The notes beneath the pieces are model-generated. The model was given only the letters and a program-made list of their open reading frames with translations. It searched no databases and was not told where the DNA came from. From NCBI GenBank assembly GCA_016709495.1, contig JADJMS010000009.1, positions 131,528 through 195,527 of the forward strand: 64,000 bases of DNA, given 5' to 3'. Within the stretch, counting starts at the first letter, position 1. Each line of letters opens with the position of its first letter. The stretch is from Candidatus Dechloromonas phosphorivorans. GTDB lineage: Bacteria > Pseudomonadota > Gammaproteobacteria > Burkholderiales > Rhodocyclaceae. The position numbers and the translations under genes are program-made. Positions 8,770 through 17,036 of this stretch are shown here, piece after piece.

Positions 8770-9941
8770 CAATGCAGTGCTTGCGAATTGGCGGCCGCCT
8801 GTTCCGGCATTTCGGCGTGCACCAGTTCGGCATCCGGGTTGGGGAAGAGCGGGGCGCCGCAGTCGTCGCAGAATTCCATCGGAAAATGATGGTCGAGGAA
8901 AATGACATCCTTGACGCCGGCCTCACGCAAGACGGCTTCGATTTCACTGGCGGCATCGGTCGCTTCGTCTTCGGCGCCGAGCAGCGGCCAGACGATGCCG
9001 TGGAAGGTGTCTTCCTTGTCCTTGGGCCCCAGGCCGACGCGATATTCTTCCATGCGGCGGTCGTAGCAGGGGCCGACGACGGCCCGAATGTCGGCCGGCA
9101 TCAGGCCCAACATGGTTTGCAGGAAGGCCACCGAGGCCTTGAGCGAATAGGGGCGTGAGAGGCGGTCGGCGTTGCGGCAGGAGGCGTGGTAAGAGTCCGG
9201 CAGCAGCGGTTGCCAGGCGCAACCGGTGAGCAGCGGCTCCAGATTCGGGCTGCCTTGCTTGATCCATTCCTTGAGCGCACTTTCCTTGTTTCCATCCTTC
9301 TCGTTCCAGCGGAACAGTGGCTTGCCACGCGGCACGGCAATGCAGCCGACGAGATAGCGGACGTCGGACAGGAAACGATTGGTTTCGGCCATGCCGGCGG
9401 TGTCGACCACAAGATGCTGGCCGGCCAGCGCAACCTGGCCCAGTGCTTGGGTGATTTGCCAAGTATCGCAGAAGCTGCGCGGCAACTGGTCGGGGCTGAA
9501 GAGATAGTCAGCGAGGGCAACACGCGTGTCGCCACCAAAAACATGGGCGCTAAGGTGGGTATTTAAAGCTTCTAAGTTGCTTTTAGGCAAAGCGCAGGAC
9601 GGGATCGAGAAGCGTGACCAGGCGAGGACTGGCGCGGCAAACAACTGGATGTCGAATTCCTGACTATTAACGTCAAGGCGACCGGTTTCGGCACGCGATT
9701 CAACCATGTCGGCGAGTTCGTCGTGGGCACGCGGATTGGCTTCAAAGAGGCGGTCGAGTGCGGTATTGATGTCGTCTTCAGCGCCGTTCTTGAGCAGACT
9801 ATCGACGGTTTCGGCAAGCTGGGCTTCCCAGTAGCTGTCTTCCAGTTTGCCGCCGGATTCGGAAAGACCGGTGGCCAGGCGCTGGAGTTCAGCAGCATCG
9901 CGTGAAAGGCGGTCGCGCGAGCCGAAGCGGGTTCGTTTCAT
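8769..9941 (-). CDS. DUF2863 family protein
   Basis: This is a 390-residue cytoplasmic protein without signal or membrane segments. It resembles the DUF2863 family that I associate with betaproteobacteria; no biochemical function is known to me. Recognisable segments are PVLAWSRFSIPSCALP, FGGDTRVALADYLFSPDQLP, DTAGMAETNRFLSDVRYLVG and a C-terminal FCDDCGAPLFPNPDAE with a CxxC pair that may bind metal. It starts at ATG 9941 and ends in the TGATG overlap with bioA. Coupling to bioA suggests co-expression but does not prove a role in biotin synthesis. Confidence 0.75.
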   Translation of the reverse strand: MKRTRFGSRDRLSRDAAELQRLATGLSESGGKLEDSYWEAQLAETVDSLLKNGAEDDINTALDRLFEANPRAHDELADMVESRAETGRLDVNSQEFDIQLFAAPVLAWSRFSIPSCALPKSNLEALNTHLSAHVFGGDTRVALADYLFSPDQLPRSFCDTWQITQALGQVALAGQHLVVDTAGMAETNRFLSDVRYLVGCIAVPRGKPLFRWNEKDGNKESALKEWIKQGSPNLEPLLTGCAWQPLLPDSYHASCRNADRLSRPYSLKASVAFLQTMLGLMPADIRAVVGPCYDRRMEEYRVGLGPKDKEDTFHGIVWPLLGAEDEATDAASEIEAVLREAGVKDVIFLDHHFPMEFCDDCGAPLFPNPDAELVHAEMPEQAAANSQALH

Positions 9942-10030
9942 GGGTGTTCCAGAAAATACAAAGACAGGATTTTACCAGCCGGTAAAATTCGGCGTATCGC
10001 AATGCACAAAATACAACCGAGGTTGCCTCA

Positions 10031-10807
10031 ATGCTGATCTTTCTCTCGCCGGCCAAGTCGCTGGATTTCAAGACCCCGCCGCAGGTAACAACGTATACGC
10101 AGCCGGCTTATCTGAAACAGTCGGAAACGTTGATCAAGCAGCTACGCAAGCTGTCACCAGCCGCTATCGCTAATCTGATGCATCTTTCAGACCCGCTGGC
10201 GCAACTCAATTTTGGTCGTTACGCCGAATGGCACCTGCCGTTTACGCCGGAAAATGCCAAGCAGGCGGTGCTGGCATTTGATGGTGACGTTTACGACGGC
10301 CTGGCAGCCAAGGATTTAAGCGCCGACGACCTCGACTTCGCGCAAAAGCAGGTGCGCATCCTTTCCGGCCTCTACGGCATCCTCAAACCGCTCGACATGA
10401 TGCAGCCCTATCGACTTGAAATGGGCACCAAATTTGCCAACAAGGCTGGTAAGGATCTCTATGCCTTCTGGGGCGAACGCCTGCTTGATGCCATCAACAA
10501 GGAGCTGGCCGAGATGCCGCGACCGGTTGCGGTCAACCTCGCTTCCGAGGAATATTTTAAGGCGGCCGTCGGGCGCAAGATCAACGGGGTGGTGATTCAG
10601 CCGGTTTTTGAAGACTGGAAAAATGGCAAATACAAGATCATCAGCTTCTACGCCAAACGCGCGCGCGGGCTGATGACGCGCTATGCCGTGCTGAATCGCC
10701 TCACTGAGCCGGAAGGCTTGAAGGATTTTGACTATGACGGCTACGCTTTCGAGTCGTCGGCGTCCGATGAGAAAAGCTGGGTCTTCCGCCGGCGTTTGGC
10801 GGCTTGA
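10031..10807 (+). CDS. yaaA: Peroxide stress protein YaaA
   Basis: This protein belongs to the YaaA (DUF328/UPF0246) family, which in E. coli limits intracellular iron and DNA damage during hydrogen peroxide stress. The 258 residues cover the whole family: MLIFLSPAKSLDF at the start, LRKLSPAAIANLMHLSDPLA, FDGDVYDGLAAKDLS, RILSGLYGILKPLDMMQPYR, NLASEEYFKAA and a C-terminal FYAKRARGLMTRY. It is monocistronic and convergent with the thioredoxin gene, one base away. Confidence 0.93.
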   Translation: MLIFLSPAKSLDFKTPPQVTTYTQPAYLKQSETLIKQLRKLSPAAIANLMHLSDPLAQLNFGRYAEWHLPFTPENAKQAVLAFDGDVYDGLAAKDLSADDLDFAQKQVRILSGLYGILKPLDMMQPYRLEMGTKFANKAGKDLYAFWGERLLDAINKELAEMPRPVAVNLASEEYFKAAVGRKINGVVIQPVFEDWKNGKYKIISFYAKRARGLMTRYAVLNRLTEPEGLKDFDYDGYAFESSASDEKSWVFRRRLAA

Positions 10808-10808
10808 C

Positions 10809-11320
10809 CTAGAGCTTGATGCCGAAAACCTTGCCGATCACTTCCAGGGCTTGCGGGCTATCCCATTCCTTGGCGCCGTAGAATTTGGCCAGGACGCGTC
10901 CCTCGGCATCGACCAGCACGGTGAGTGGCAGGCGGTCAGCGCCAAGCATGTTTTCCAGGACCAATTTGCTGTCGATGAAGTGTGAAAATCCGGTTTTTGC
11001 CTGTTGCAGGAAGGCTTGGGCGCGATCCGGATAATCGTCGGTGGAAATGCCGATGACCTGAAACTGCTTGCCGCCGTAGCGTCGGTACAGGCGGTCCAGC
11101 GAACCCATCTCCATGCGGCAGGGGCCACACCAGCTGGCCCAGACATTGATGATCAGCGGTTTGCCGCGGTAGTCCGAGAGTTTTTTGGCGCTACCGGTGA
11201 GTCCCTGCATCGGTGAGTCACGCACCACGCTGCCGATTTCGACTTCCCCGGCGTTTTGGCGAAGGCGGTTGGCATGGTGCCGAGCAGCAGGAACAGCAAC
11301 AGGGAAAGAATTGTTTTCAT
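10809..11320 (-). CDS. TlpA/ResA-like periplasmic thioredoxin (frame disrupted)
   Basis: This is a thiol-disulfide oxidoreductase of the TlpA/ResA type, anchored or exported and probably reducing cysteines in periplasmic proteins. The signal sequence (MKTILSLLLFLLLGTMPTAFA) starts at ATG 11320, but its frame runs into the catalytic domain only if one G is added at the four-base C run 11246-11249. The domain then reads EVEIGSVVRD, LIINVWASWCGPCRMEMGSL with the CGPC active site, VIGISTDDY and a final VIGKVFGIKL. The start overlaps the PIN gene stop (ATGA). The single shift inside a homopolymer suggests a read error. Confidence 0.8.
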
Positions 11321-11784
11321 GCGTGGAAGTCCGGTGCCGGGTTATTCGGGATTGTTGCAGTGGGTAATGTTGGCAGCAGGGCCGAGGCAGCGGCGGGCTT
11401 CAAGATCTGAAAGCCCAGCGTCGTCCTTCCGCGCAGTTTGAGCAGCGCTTTGTCTTTGCTGACCAGAATATTGGCCCCGCAACGCGCCGCGAGTTCAAGG
11501 AATTTCTGGTCATCCTTGTCCTTGCAACGTGGCAGAGGGGGCGCTTCGCCGGCAGGTATGAGCTGTACAAGGCTGCTGTAGCGCTGGTAACGCTCAACCA
11601 TCATTTCCGGTGTCATCTTGAGTTGCGGGTAGGTCAGGACACGTTGTAATTCATCCAGCGTGCGTTCGTCGGCATAGCATTCGATTTGCCCGGCCTCCAG
11701 TGCGGCCATGATCGGTACGGCATCGGTATTGGCCCAATGGTAGAGGTCGAGAACAACGTTGGTATCAAGGACGAGTCGCAGCAT
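11317..11784 (-). CDS. PIN-domain protein, putative toxin family
   Basis: PIN domains are Mg-dependent ribonucleases, often the toxin of a toxin-antitoxin pair. The 155 residues start LRLVLDTNVVLDLYHW with the first catalytic Asp, continue with ERTLDELQRVL (Glu), then CKDKDDQKFLELAARCGANILVSKDK with the later acidic residues. No antitoxin gene is adjacent; the gene upstream is divergent dusC and the one downstream is the thioredoxin. It may therefore be a solitary PIN protein in this widespread subfamily. The start at 11784 is chosen over the longer frame because the extra residues precede the conserved LVLDTN with no similarity. Confidence 0.75.
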   Translation of the reverse strand: MLRLVLDTNVVLDLYHWANTDAVPIMAALEAGQIECYADERTLDELQRVLTYPQLKMTPEMMVERYQRYSSLVQLIPAGEAPPLPRCKDKDDQKFLELAARCGANILVSKDKALLKLRGRTTLGFQILKPAAASALLPTLPTATIPNNPAPDFHA

Positions 11785-11836
11785 GGCGCGGATTATAATG
11801 CCGGGCTGTTCAGCGCCTTGCCCGGAATTCATCCTC

Positions 11837-12796
11837 ATGTCCCGCATTATTCTCGCCCCGATGGAAGGGCTCGCCGACGATCTGTTGCGCGGCGTGCTGA
11901 CCCGCATCGGCGGTTACGACTGGGGCATTTGCGAATTCATCCGCGTCTCGGCCAATATTTTGCCGGTCAAGACCTACCAACGCATGTGCCCGGAATTGCT
12001 CAACAACAGCCTGACCGAAGCCGGCACGCCGATGCGCGTGCAACTGCTCGGTTCCGATCCGTACTTTATGGCGGAGAACGCGCGCCGATTGGTGAGCTTG
12101 AAGCCGGCTGGTGTTGATCTCAATTTCGGCTGCCCGGCACCGACGGTCAATCGCCATCGCGGTGGCGCGGCCCTACTCGGCGAGCCGGAGCTGCTCAACC
12201 AGATTGCCAGGGCGGTGCGCGCAGTGGGTCCGGTCGACATGCCTTTTACCGCCAAAATGCGACTCGGCATCAACGACACCAGCCGTGCGGTTGACTGTGC
12301 GCAGGCCTTACAGGCCGCAGGTATTGATGAGTTGATTGTGCATGGCCGCACCAAACTTGACGGCTACCGCCCGCCAGCGCGCTGGGAGTGGATCGACAAG
12401 GTGCGCGCCGCGATCAATATTCCGCTGATCGCCAATGGCGAGGTGTGGACGGTCGAAGACTTCGTGCGCTGCCAGCAGGAAACCGGTTGCCCGGACATCA
12501 TGCTCGGTCGCGGTGCGATTGCCGATCCGCTACTGGCGCGCCGGGTGCGTGGCGAGGCGGTTGACGGTTGGGCGGAAGTGGCGCCGGGCGTCGCTGCCTA
12601 CTGGCTGGGCGTGCGGCGCAAGGTGGTGGCTGGGCATGCCGGAGGCCGCATCAAGCAATGGCTGGCTTTGTTGCGCCGTACTTATCCTGAAGCAGAAGTG
12701 CTTTATCAGCGTGTGCGAACGCTCAAGGCGGCAAATGAAATTGATGCTGTGCTGCTTGATGCCGGCATCCTGACTGAATTGCCGTTGGCGGCATGA
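11837..12796 (+). CDS. dusC: tRNA-dihydrouridine(16) synthase DusC
   Basis: This FMN enzyme reduces uridine 16 in the tRNA D-loop. The 319 residues have MSRIILAPMEGLADDLLR at the start, the flavin-barrel segment VDLNFGCPAPTVNRHRGGA with the catalytic Cys, the motif DELIVHGRTKLDGY and IPLIANGEVWTVEDF near the phosphate site, then DIMLGRGAIADP. GCPAPTVN and the C-terminal VRRKVVAGHAGGRIKQWL region fit the DusC subgroup better than DusA or DusB. The start at 11837 places the conserved LAPMEG correctly. It overlaps the next gene by four bases. Confidence 0.92.
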   Translation: MSRIILAPMEGLADDLLRGVLTRIGGYDWGICEFIRVSANILPVKTYQRMCPELLNNSLTEAGTPMRVQLLGSDPYFMAENARRLVSLKPAGVDLNFGCPAPTVNRHRGGAALLGEPELLNQIARAVRAVGPVDMPFTAKMRLGINDTSRAVDCAQALQAAGIDELIVHGRTKLDGYRPPARWEWIDKVRAAINIPLIANGEVWTVEDFVRCQQETGCPDIMLGRGAIADPLLARRVRGEAVDGWAEVAPGVAAYWLGVRRKVVAGHAGGRIKQWLALLRRTYPEAEVLYQRVRTLKAANEIDAVLLDAGILTELPLAA

Positions 12797-13458
12797 GCGG
12801 CAATTCACGTTTTATCAGCAGTGCCCAGACAGGCGTGCATCCTGATCTGGAAAAGCTGGTGCGTCGTCACATGGCGCATTCTTTCCAAAAACCGATTGCC
12901 GATTACAACCGCGAAGCATTTGCTTTAGCCCTGGCAGCCCGCGCGCAGTGGCAGCCCGCTGCGCCCTTGATCCTTGACGCTGGTTGCGGCGTCGGCTGGA
13001 GCACGCAGCGCATTGCCGAGACTTACCCCGATCACTTTGTTTTTGGTGTCGATCAGTCGGTCGACCGCATCAATCGCGGCAAACCGTTACCGCTGCCGGC
13101 CAATGCCACGCTGATTCGCGCCGATCTGGTCGATTTCTGGCGTCTGCTGGCCGAAAACGGCATCCGTCTGGCACGTCATTACAATCTGTATCCCAACCCA
13201 TGGCCGAAGATTGGTCATCTCGCCCGGCGTTGGCAAGGTCACGCCGTTTTCCCGGTTTGGCTGGCGCTGGGTGGCGAATTGGAGTGCCGCAGCAACTGGC
13301 GCATCTACATTGAAGAAATGGCGCAGGCACTGACTTTGTTGACCGCTCAACAGGTGAGTTGCGAGCCGTGGCAGACCGATATTCCAATGACGCCCTTCGA
13401 GAAAAAATATCAGGAATCCGGCCACGACCTGTGGCGTTGCCGGGTCAGTCTGCCATGA
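12793..13458 (+). CDS. TrmB-like SAM-dependent methyltransferase
   Basis: This 221-residue class I methyltransferase resembles tRNA (guanine-N7)-methyltransferase. It has the SAM-binding LILDAGCGVGWSTQ at about 59-72, the acidic VFGVDQSVDRI and the family signature YNLYPNPWPKIGHLARRW, followed by MTPFEKKYQESG near the end, where TrmB proteins have T-x-F-E-x-[KR]. It is somewhat shorter and more divergent than a housekeeping TrmB, so it may be a paralogue. It overlaps dusC at the start and the YkgJ gene at the end, suggesting one RNA-modification operon. Confidence 0.75.
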   Translation: MSGNSRFISSAQTGVHPDLEKLVRRHMAHSFQKPIADYNREAFALALAARAQWQPAAPLILDAGCGVGWSTQRIAETYPDHFVFGVDQSVDRINRGKPLPLPANATLIRADLVDFWRLLAENGIRLARHYNLYPNPWPKIGHLARRWQGHAVFPVWLALGGELECRSNWRIYIEEMAQALTLLTAQQVSCEPWQTDIPMTPFEKKYQESGHDLWRCRVSLP

Positions 13459-13778
13459 ACGTCTGCCAGACCTGCGGTGCCTGCTGCGCCAGCTTCCGTG
13501 TTGATTTTCATCCGGTCGAACTCGCCGGTGGGACTTTTGCCTGGGGGCAGGGTGTGCCGCTGGTGATGACGGTGCCGGTCACCGCCAGCATCGTCCGCAT
13601 GTTAGGCACCGATCTCACCGAACCCCGTTGTGTGGCGCTTGCCGGTGAAATTGGCAAACAAGTCAGTTGTTCTATCTACGATGAACGGCCGTCACCGTGC
13701 CGGGAGTTTGATATCGAACATGCCGCCTGCAATCGAGCGCGGCAACGCTGTGGATTGGCTCAACTCAGTCAGTCGTGA
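13455..13778 (+). CDS. YkgJ-family cysteine cluster protein
   Basis: This small protein (107 residues) has the cysteine pattern of the YkgJ/CxxCxxCC family, thought to bind a metal or iron-sulfur centre: MNVCQTCGACCASFRVDF at the N-terminus, a central CVAL and a distal SCSIYDERPSPCREFDIE. Its function is unknown. The ATG at 13455 overlaps the stop of the upstream methyltransferase. Its 3' end overlaps the convergent LysR gene by 14 bases. Confidence 0.8.
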   Translation: MNVCQTCGACCASFRVDFHPVELAGGTFAWGQGVPLVMTVPVTASIVRMLGTDLTEPRCVALAGEIGKQVSCSIYDERPSPCREFDIEHAACNRARQRCGLAQLSQS

Positions 13779-14616
13779 CGGCCACTATCGCAGCACTCAA
13801 GGTCTTTAAAACGGCAGAGGGGGCGGTTTCGCGCAGGGAGATCATGCCAGTTGGTACAATACCGATGTTGTCCGGCACCGTCACAATCGCCAGATCGGCT
13901 GCATGGGGTGATTGTTCAACCACGCGCCTGGGCATCAGCGTCCAGCCAAGGCCGACTGAAATGCAACCCAGAATGCCTTCCAGTGTTCCGAACTCCATCG
14001 CATCAGCCACGGCATGCCCTGTCGCCCGCTGCCAGGCGATGGCGCGAGTGCGATAGGCGCACCCGTCGCGAAACAGAATCAGGGGTTGCAAAACCGGATC
14101 GGTACCCTTGGCGCAAATTTGTACCAGCTCTTCGATAACCAGTTCCTCAAACTGTAAATCGGGATGCACGACCGGACCGGCAACAAAAGCACAATCCAGT
14201 TTGTGGGATAGCACCTTTTCAGTCAAAGACGAGCTGGTATCCGTTGATACGCGCAGTTCCAGTTGCGGATGCCTTGTTTTGACCGCCTTCAGGGCTTTCG
14301 GCAAGTGCAGGGCGGCGAAGGTTTCCATGGCGCCAATGCGAAGTTCGCCCGTGCCTTCGCCAACCTGCCGAACCGCTGAACTGGTCTGGCGCTCCAGCAG
14401 CAACATGCGGCGCGCGTAGTCGAGCAGTACGCGGCCGGACGGCGCGAGTTCCAGCCCCCGGCCTTTGCGAAAGAACAGCTCAGTCCCCAACTCTTCTTCC
14501 AGCCGACGGATGCGATTGGTGACGTTGGACTGTACGGTATTCAACTTGCGTGAGGCAGCCAGAATACCGCCCTCTTCAACAACGGCCTGGAAGGTACGAA
14601 GGGCGACAAGTTCCAT
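13765..14616 (-). CDS. LysR-family transcriptional regulator
   Basis: This is a 283-residue LysR regulator with an N-terminal winged helix (LRTFQAVVEEGGILAASRKL, then VQSNVTNRIRRLEEELG) and a C-terminal co-inducer domain. It is divergent from the MFS transporter gene, the classical arrangement for a LysR protein controlling its neighbour. The 97-base gap contains TGAATAATTCA (14646-14656), a short palindrome that could be part of its operator. The inducer is unknown; the MFS gene and tautomerase downstream are the likely regulon. Confidence 0.88.
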   Translation of the reverse strand: MELVALRTFQAVVEEGGILAASRKLNTVQSNVTNRIRRLEEELGTELFFRKGRGLELAPSGRVLLDYARRMLLLERQTSSAVRQVGEGTGELRIGAMETFAALHLPKALKAVKTRHPQLELRVSTDTSSSLTEKVLSHKLDCAFVAGPVVHPDLQFEELVIEELVQICAKGTDPVLQPLILFRDGCAYRTRAIAWQRATGHAVADAMEFGTLEGILGCISVGLGWTLMPRRVVEQSPHAADLAIVTVPDNIGIVPTGMISLRETAPSAVLKTLSAAIVAVTTD

Positions 14617-14713
14617 CTATATCTCAAAAAAAGAATGTTAAGTTCTGAATAATTCATTTGAACAGATAGATTAACTTGTTTATTGTCTGGAAATCAAATC
14701 AGAAAGTATTCCC

Positions 14714-15919
14714 ATGAACGAGCAGAGAGAGCGAATCAAGGTACTGAGTGCAGGCATCTTCAGCCTGATTCTGGTGCTTGGCGTCGCCCGTTTTTCGTAT
14801 ACACCTCTGCTGCCCTTGATGCAGCAGCAAGCTGGGTTGGGAATTGCTGAAGCGGGTTGGCTGGCCGCCATCAATTACGCCGGCTACCTGAGCGGGGCGC
14901 TGATTGCCTCGTTGATCAGTGATCTGGTGCTCAAGGATCGTCTTTACCGTATCGGCTTGGTGCTGGCCATTCTCAGCACTGCCGTCATGGGGATGACGAC
15001 GGATGTGACGATCTGGGCCTTGTCGCGCTATGTTGCCGGCCTGAGCAGTGCCGCTGGCATGTTGCTGGGTACCGGCCTGATTCTCAACTGGCTGATTCGC
15101 CACAACCACCGGATGGAACTTGGTATCCACTTTGCCGGGATTGGCTTGGGAATTGCCGGTTGTGCGGCGGCCGTGACTATCTTCAGTCACTGGCTGGATT
15201 GGCGTGAACAATGGTTTGCTTTCACAGCGCTGGGTTGCCTGTTGCTGATACCGGCGCTGGCCTGGCTGCCGCCGCCTGACCAAACCGGTTTGACCAAGAG
15301 CGGCGAAAAAATGGTGGATAACCCGCCCAGCCAGCTTTTCCTGCGCCTACTGATGGCCGCCTATTTCTGTGCCGGTATCGGTTACGTGGTCAGCGCAACC
15401 TTCATCGTTGCCATTGTGAACAAGCTGCCGGGGCTGGCCGGGCAGGGCAATCTGGTCTTTCTGGCGATTGGTATCGGTGCCGCACCGGCCTGCATCAATT
15501 GGGACTTTATTGCCCGTCGTACCGGTGATCTCAATGCGCTGATTCTGGCGGCCATCCTGCAAATTATCGGAATCCTGCTGCCGGTTGTGATCGGTGGCTT
15601 GTTTGCCACTTTGTTCGGAGCCTTGCTTTTTGGTGGCACTTTCATTGGTATGGTCAGTCTGGTACTGACTATGGCGGGCCGCTATTACCCGACCCGCCCG
15701 GCCAAAATGATGGGGAAAATGACGCTTTCCTACGGCGCAGCGCAGATCCTTGGGCCAGCCATCACTGGTTTGCTTGGTATTTATCTTGGCAGCTATAACG
15801 CCGGCTTATATTTTGCGGCCGCGGTCATGGTTGTCGGTACCTTGCTCCTGGCGGTGCTCAAAGTTGTCGAAAAGCGCGATGCGGCCAAGCTTCTCTTAAC
15901 TGTTCATCAACCTGCCTGA
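14714..15919 (+). CDS. MFS transporter, YbfB/YjiJ-like
   Basis: This is an inner-membrane transporter of 401 residues with about 12 hydrophobic segments. The N-terminus (SLILVLGVARFSYTPLLPLM) matches the YbfB/YjiJ group of the major facilitator superfamily, followed by GWLAAINYAGYLSGAL. The substrate is unknown. Divergent LysR regulation and the tautomerase gene 14 bases downstream suggest uptake or export of a small aromatic or organic acid, but this is an inference from context only. Confidence 0.85.
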   Translation: MNEQRERIKVLSAGIFSLILVLGVARFSYTPLLPLMQQQAGLGIAEAGWLAAINYAGYLSGALIASLISDLVLKDRLYRIGLVLAILSTAVMGMTTDVTIWALSRYVAGLSSAAGMLLGTGLILNWLIRHNHRMELGIHFAGIGLGIAGCAAAVTIFSHWLDWREQWFAFTALGCLLLIPALAWLPPPDQTGLTKSGEKMVDNPPSQLFLRLLMAAYFCAGIGYVVSATFIVAIVNKLPGLAGQGNLVFLAIGIGAAPACINWDFIARRTGDLNALILAAILQIIGILLPVVIGGLFATLFGALLFGGTFIGMVSLVLTMAGRYYPTRPAKMMGKMTLSYGAAQILGPAITGLLGIYLGSYNAGLYFAAAVMVVGTLLLAVLKVVEKRDAAKLLLTVHQPA

Positions 15920-15933
15920 TAGAAAGCACCAAC

Positions 15934-16137
15934 ATGCCCTATGTGAATATCAAAATCACTCGTGAAGGTGCGAAAAGCGAGCAAAAAGCCGAGTTGATCA
16001 GTGAGGTGACAGCACTACTGCAGCGCGTGCTTGGCAAGAGTCCGCAGACAACCGTGGTCGTGATTGATGAAGTCGAGACGGACAACTGGGGTATTGGTGG
16101 TGAGACGGTCACCGTGAGGCGGCAGCGCGGCAGTTAG
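15934..16137 (+). CDS. 4-oxalocrotonate tautomerase-family enzyme
   Basis: This is a 67-residue tautomerase. Family members keep the N-terminal Pro as catalytic base after Met removal, and the protein starts MPYVNIKITREGAKSEQK. It is the usual length for the 4-OT family, which forms hexamers of small subunits. The downstream segment VVVIDEVETDNWGIGGETV is typical. It probably shares an operon with the MFS gene. The true substrate cannot be read from the sequence. Confidence 0.85.
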   Translation: MPYVNIKITREGAKSEQKAELISEVTALLQRVLGKSPQTTVVVIDEVETDNWGIGGETVTVRRQRGS

Positions 16138-16152
16138 ACAATGCCTGTATTT

Positions 16153-16698
16153 TCAAAATGCCGACAGTGTTGCAACGGCCTTGCCCGGTTCAATTCGAAC
16201 CGATTTCAGTAACCAGCGTGCTGTGGCTTCCTGCGGACTGCCGTCATCGCGTAGTACGTAAAGCGGTTTGCTCTTGAAGTAGGCTGAAATGAGGTTGTTG
16301 GCTGCCTGGCGGGCGCTCGGTTCGGCTTCTTTTGGGATGGATAGAGATTCAACGGTTTGGACAACCGGTTTTTCCAGAAAGAAAGCCTTGCTCGTGTCGT
16401 CGTAGCGGATACCGGCGTTGCCCGTGATGTCGACGGGGACGGCCGGATTGCCGAGCAGCGAAATATGGATGCGGGCGACGATACCAACTTTGCCTTCCGG
16501 TGTGCCCAGCATGATTTTTGGTATTTCAAGTAATGAAACGCTCATCCAGCCGTAATTCTTTGTCTGTGGGCCGGATTTAGTAAGTGCTGCCTGAATTTCA
16601 GCCTCGGTGAAGCTGACTTCACGGTCGAACAAGGCCGCGCAGCAATATGATGCGAATCCGATCAGGGCGGCGAAAAGCAAAGTGGTGGTCGTTTTCAT
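16153..16698 (-). CDS. DUF1439-like exported protein
   Basis: This 181-residue protein starts with a signal sequence (TTTLLFAALIGFASYCCAALF) that ends near a possible lipobox (SYCCA). The mature part, REVSFTEAEIQAALTKSGP and VDITGNAGIRYDD, resembles the DUF1439 family, which includes the E. coli lipoprotein YceB and has a lipid-binding-like fold. Its function is unknown. It is transcribed away from acnB and convergent with the tautomerase gene. Confidence 0.7.
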   Translation of the reverse strand: MKTTTTLLFAALIGFASYCCAALFDREVSFTEAEIQAALTKSGPQTKNYGWMSVSLLEIPKIMLGTPEGKVGIVARIHISLLGNPAVPVDITGNAGIRYDDTSKAFFLEKPVVQTVESLSIPKEAEPSARQAANNLISAYFKSKPLYVLRDDGSPQEATARWLLKSVRIEPGKAVATLSAF

Positions 16699-16710
16699 TG
16701 CTATGTTCAG

Positions 16711-17036
16711 CTACAGGGGTGAGCAGACCGCTAGTCTAGCGGAGTAAGTGCTGAGCAGCTTATCCCCGTTTAGGTCGGGTAAGTCTGTGGATAAGCTCTG
16801 AGTAGTCATGGCAACCGATTGAGGCACAAGGGTTTTCGCGGGTTGCCTGTTTATTGGGCGGTGCCTGTTCAAGTCAGCCTCTTTGTGGTCAGGCTCTGGC
16901 AAAGTTGGCGAGATAATATATAATATATAAGACTTGCGAGCCGGCCTCGGGAAGCGAAAATCCGAACCATTTGGCCGTCGCCATTGTCGTAAAATATTCG
17001 TTTTCCCAGAGCAACCTTTTATGAAAGGAAGTCGCC
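16711..17036. other. Intergenic region upstream of acnB
   Basis: This gene-less stretch separates the divergent DUF1439 and acnB genes. The left half holds nothing I can name. The right half has the AT-rich acnB promoter (16896-16924), TATAAGAC just after it (16926-16933, half of the palindrome seen upstream of mdh), and the acnB ribosome site at 17023-17030. Confidence 0.6.
16896..16924 (+). promoter_or_regulatory. Predicted sigma-70 promoter of acnB
   Basis: CTGGCA (16896-16901) and a perfect TATAAT (16919-16924) are separated by 17 bases, inside an unusually AT-rich stretch. The start codon lies about 110 bases downstream. TATAAGAC directly follows the -10 box and could be an operator half-site. 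Confidence 0.55.

Noticed and set aside
16185..16202. TTCAATTCGAACC, resembling a tRNA T-arm
   Set aside because: No acceptor, D or anticodon arms around it; it lies inside the DUF1439 gene.
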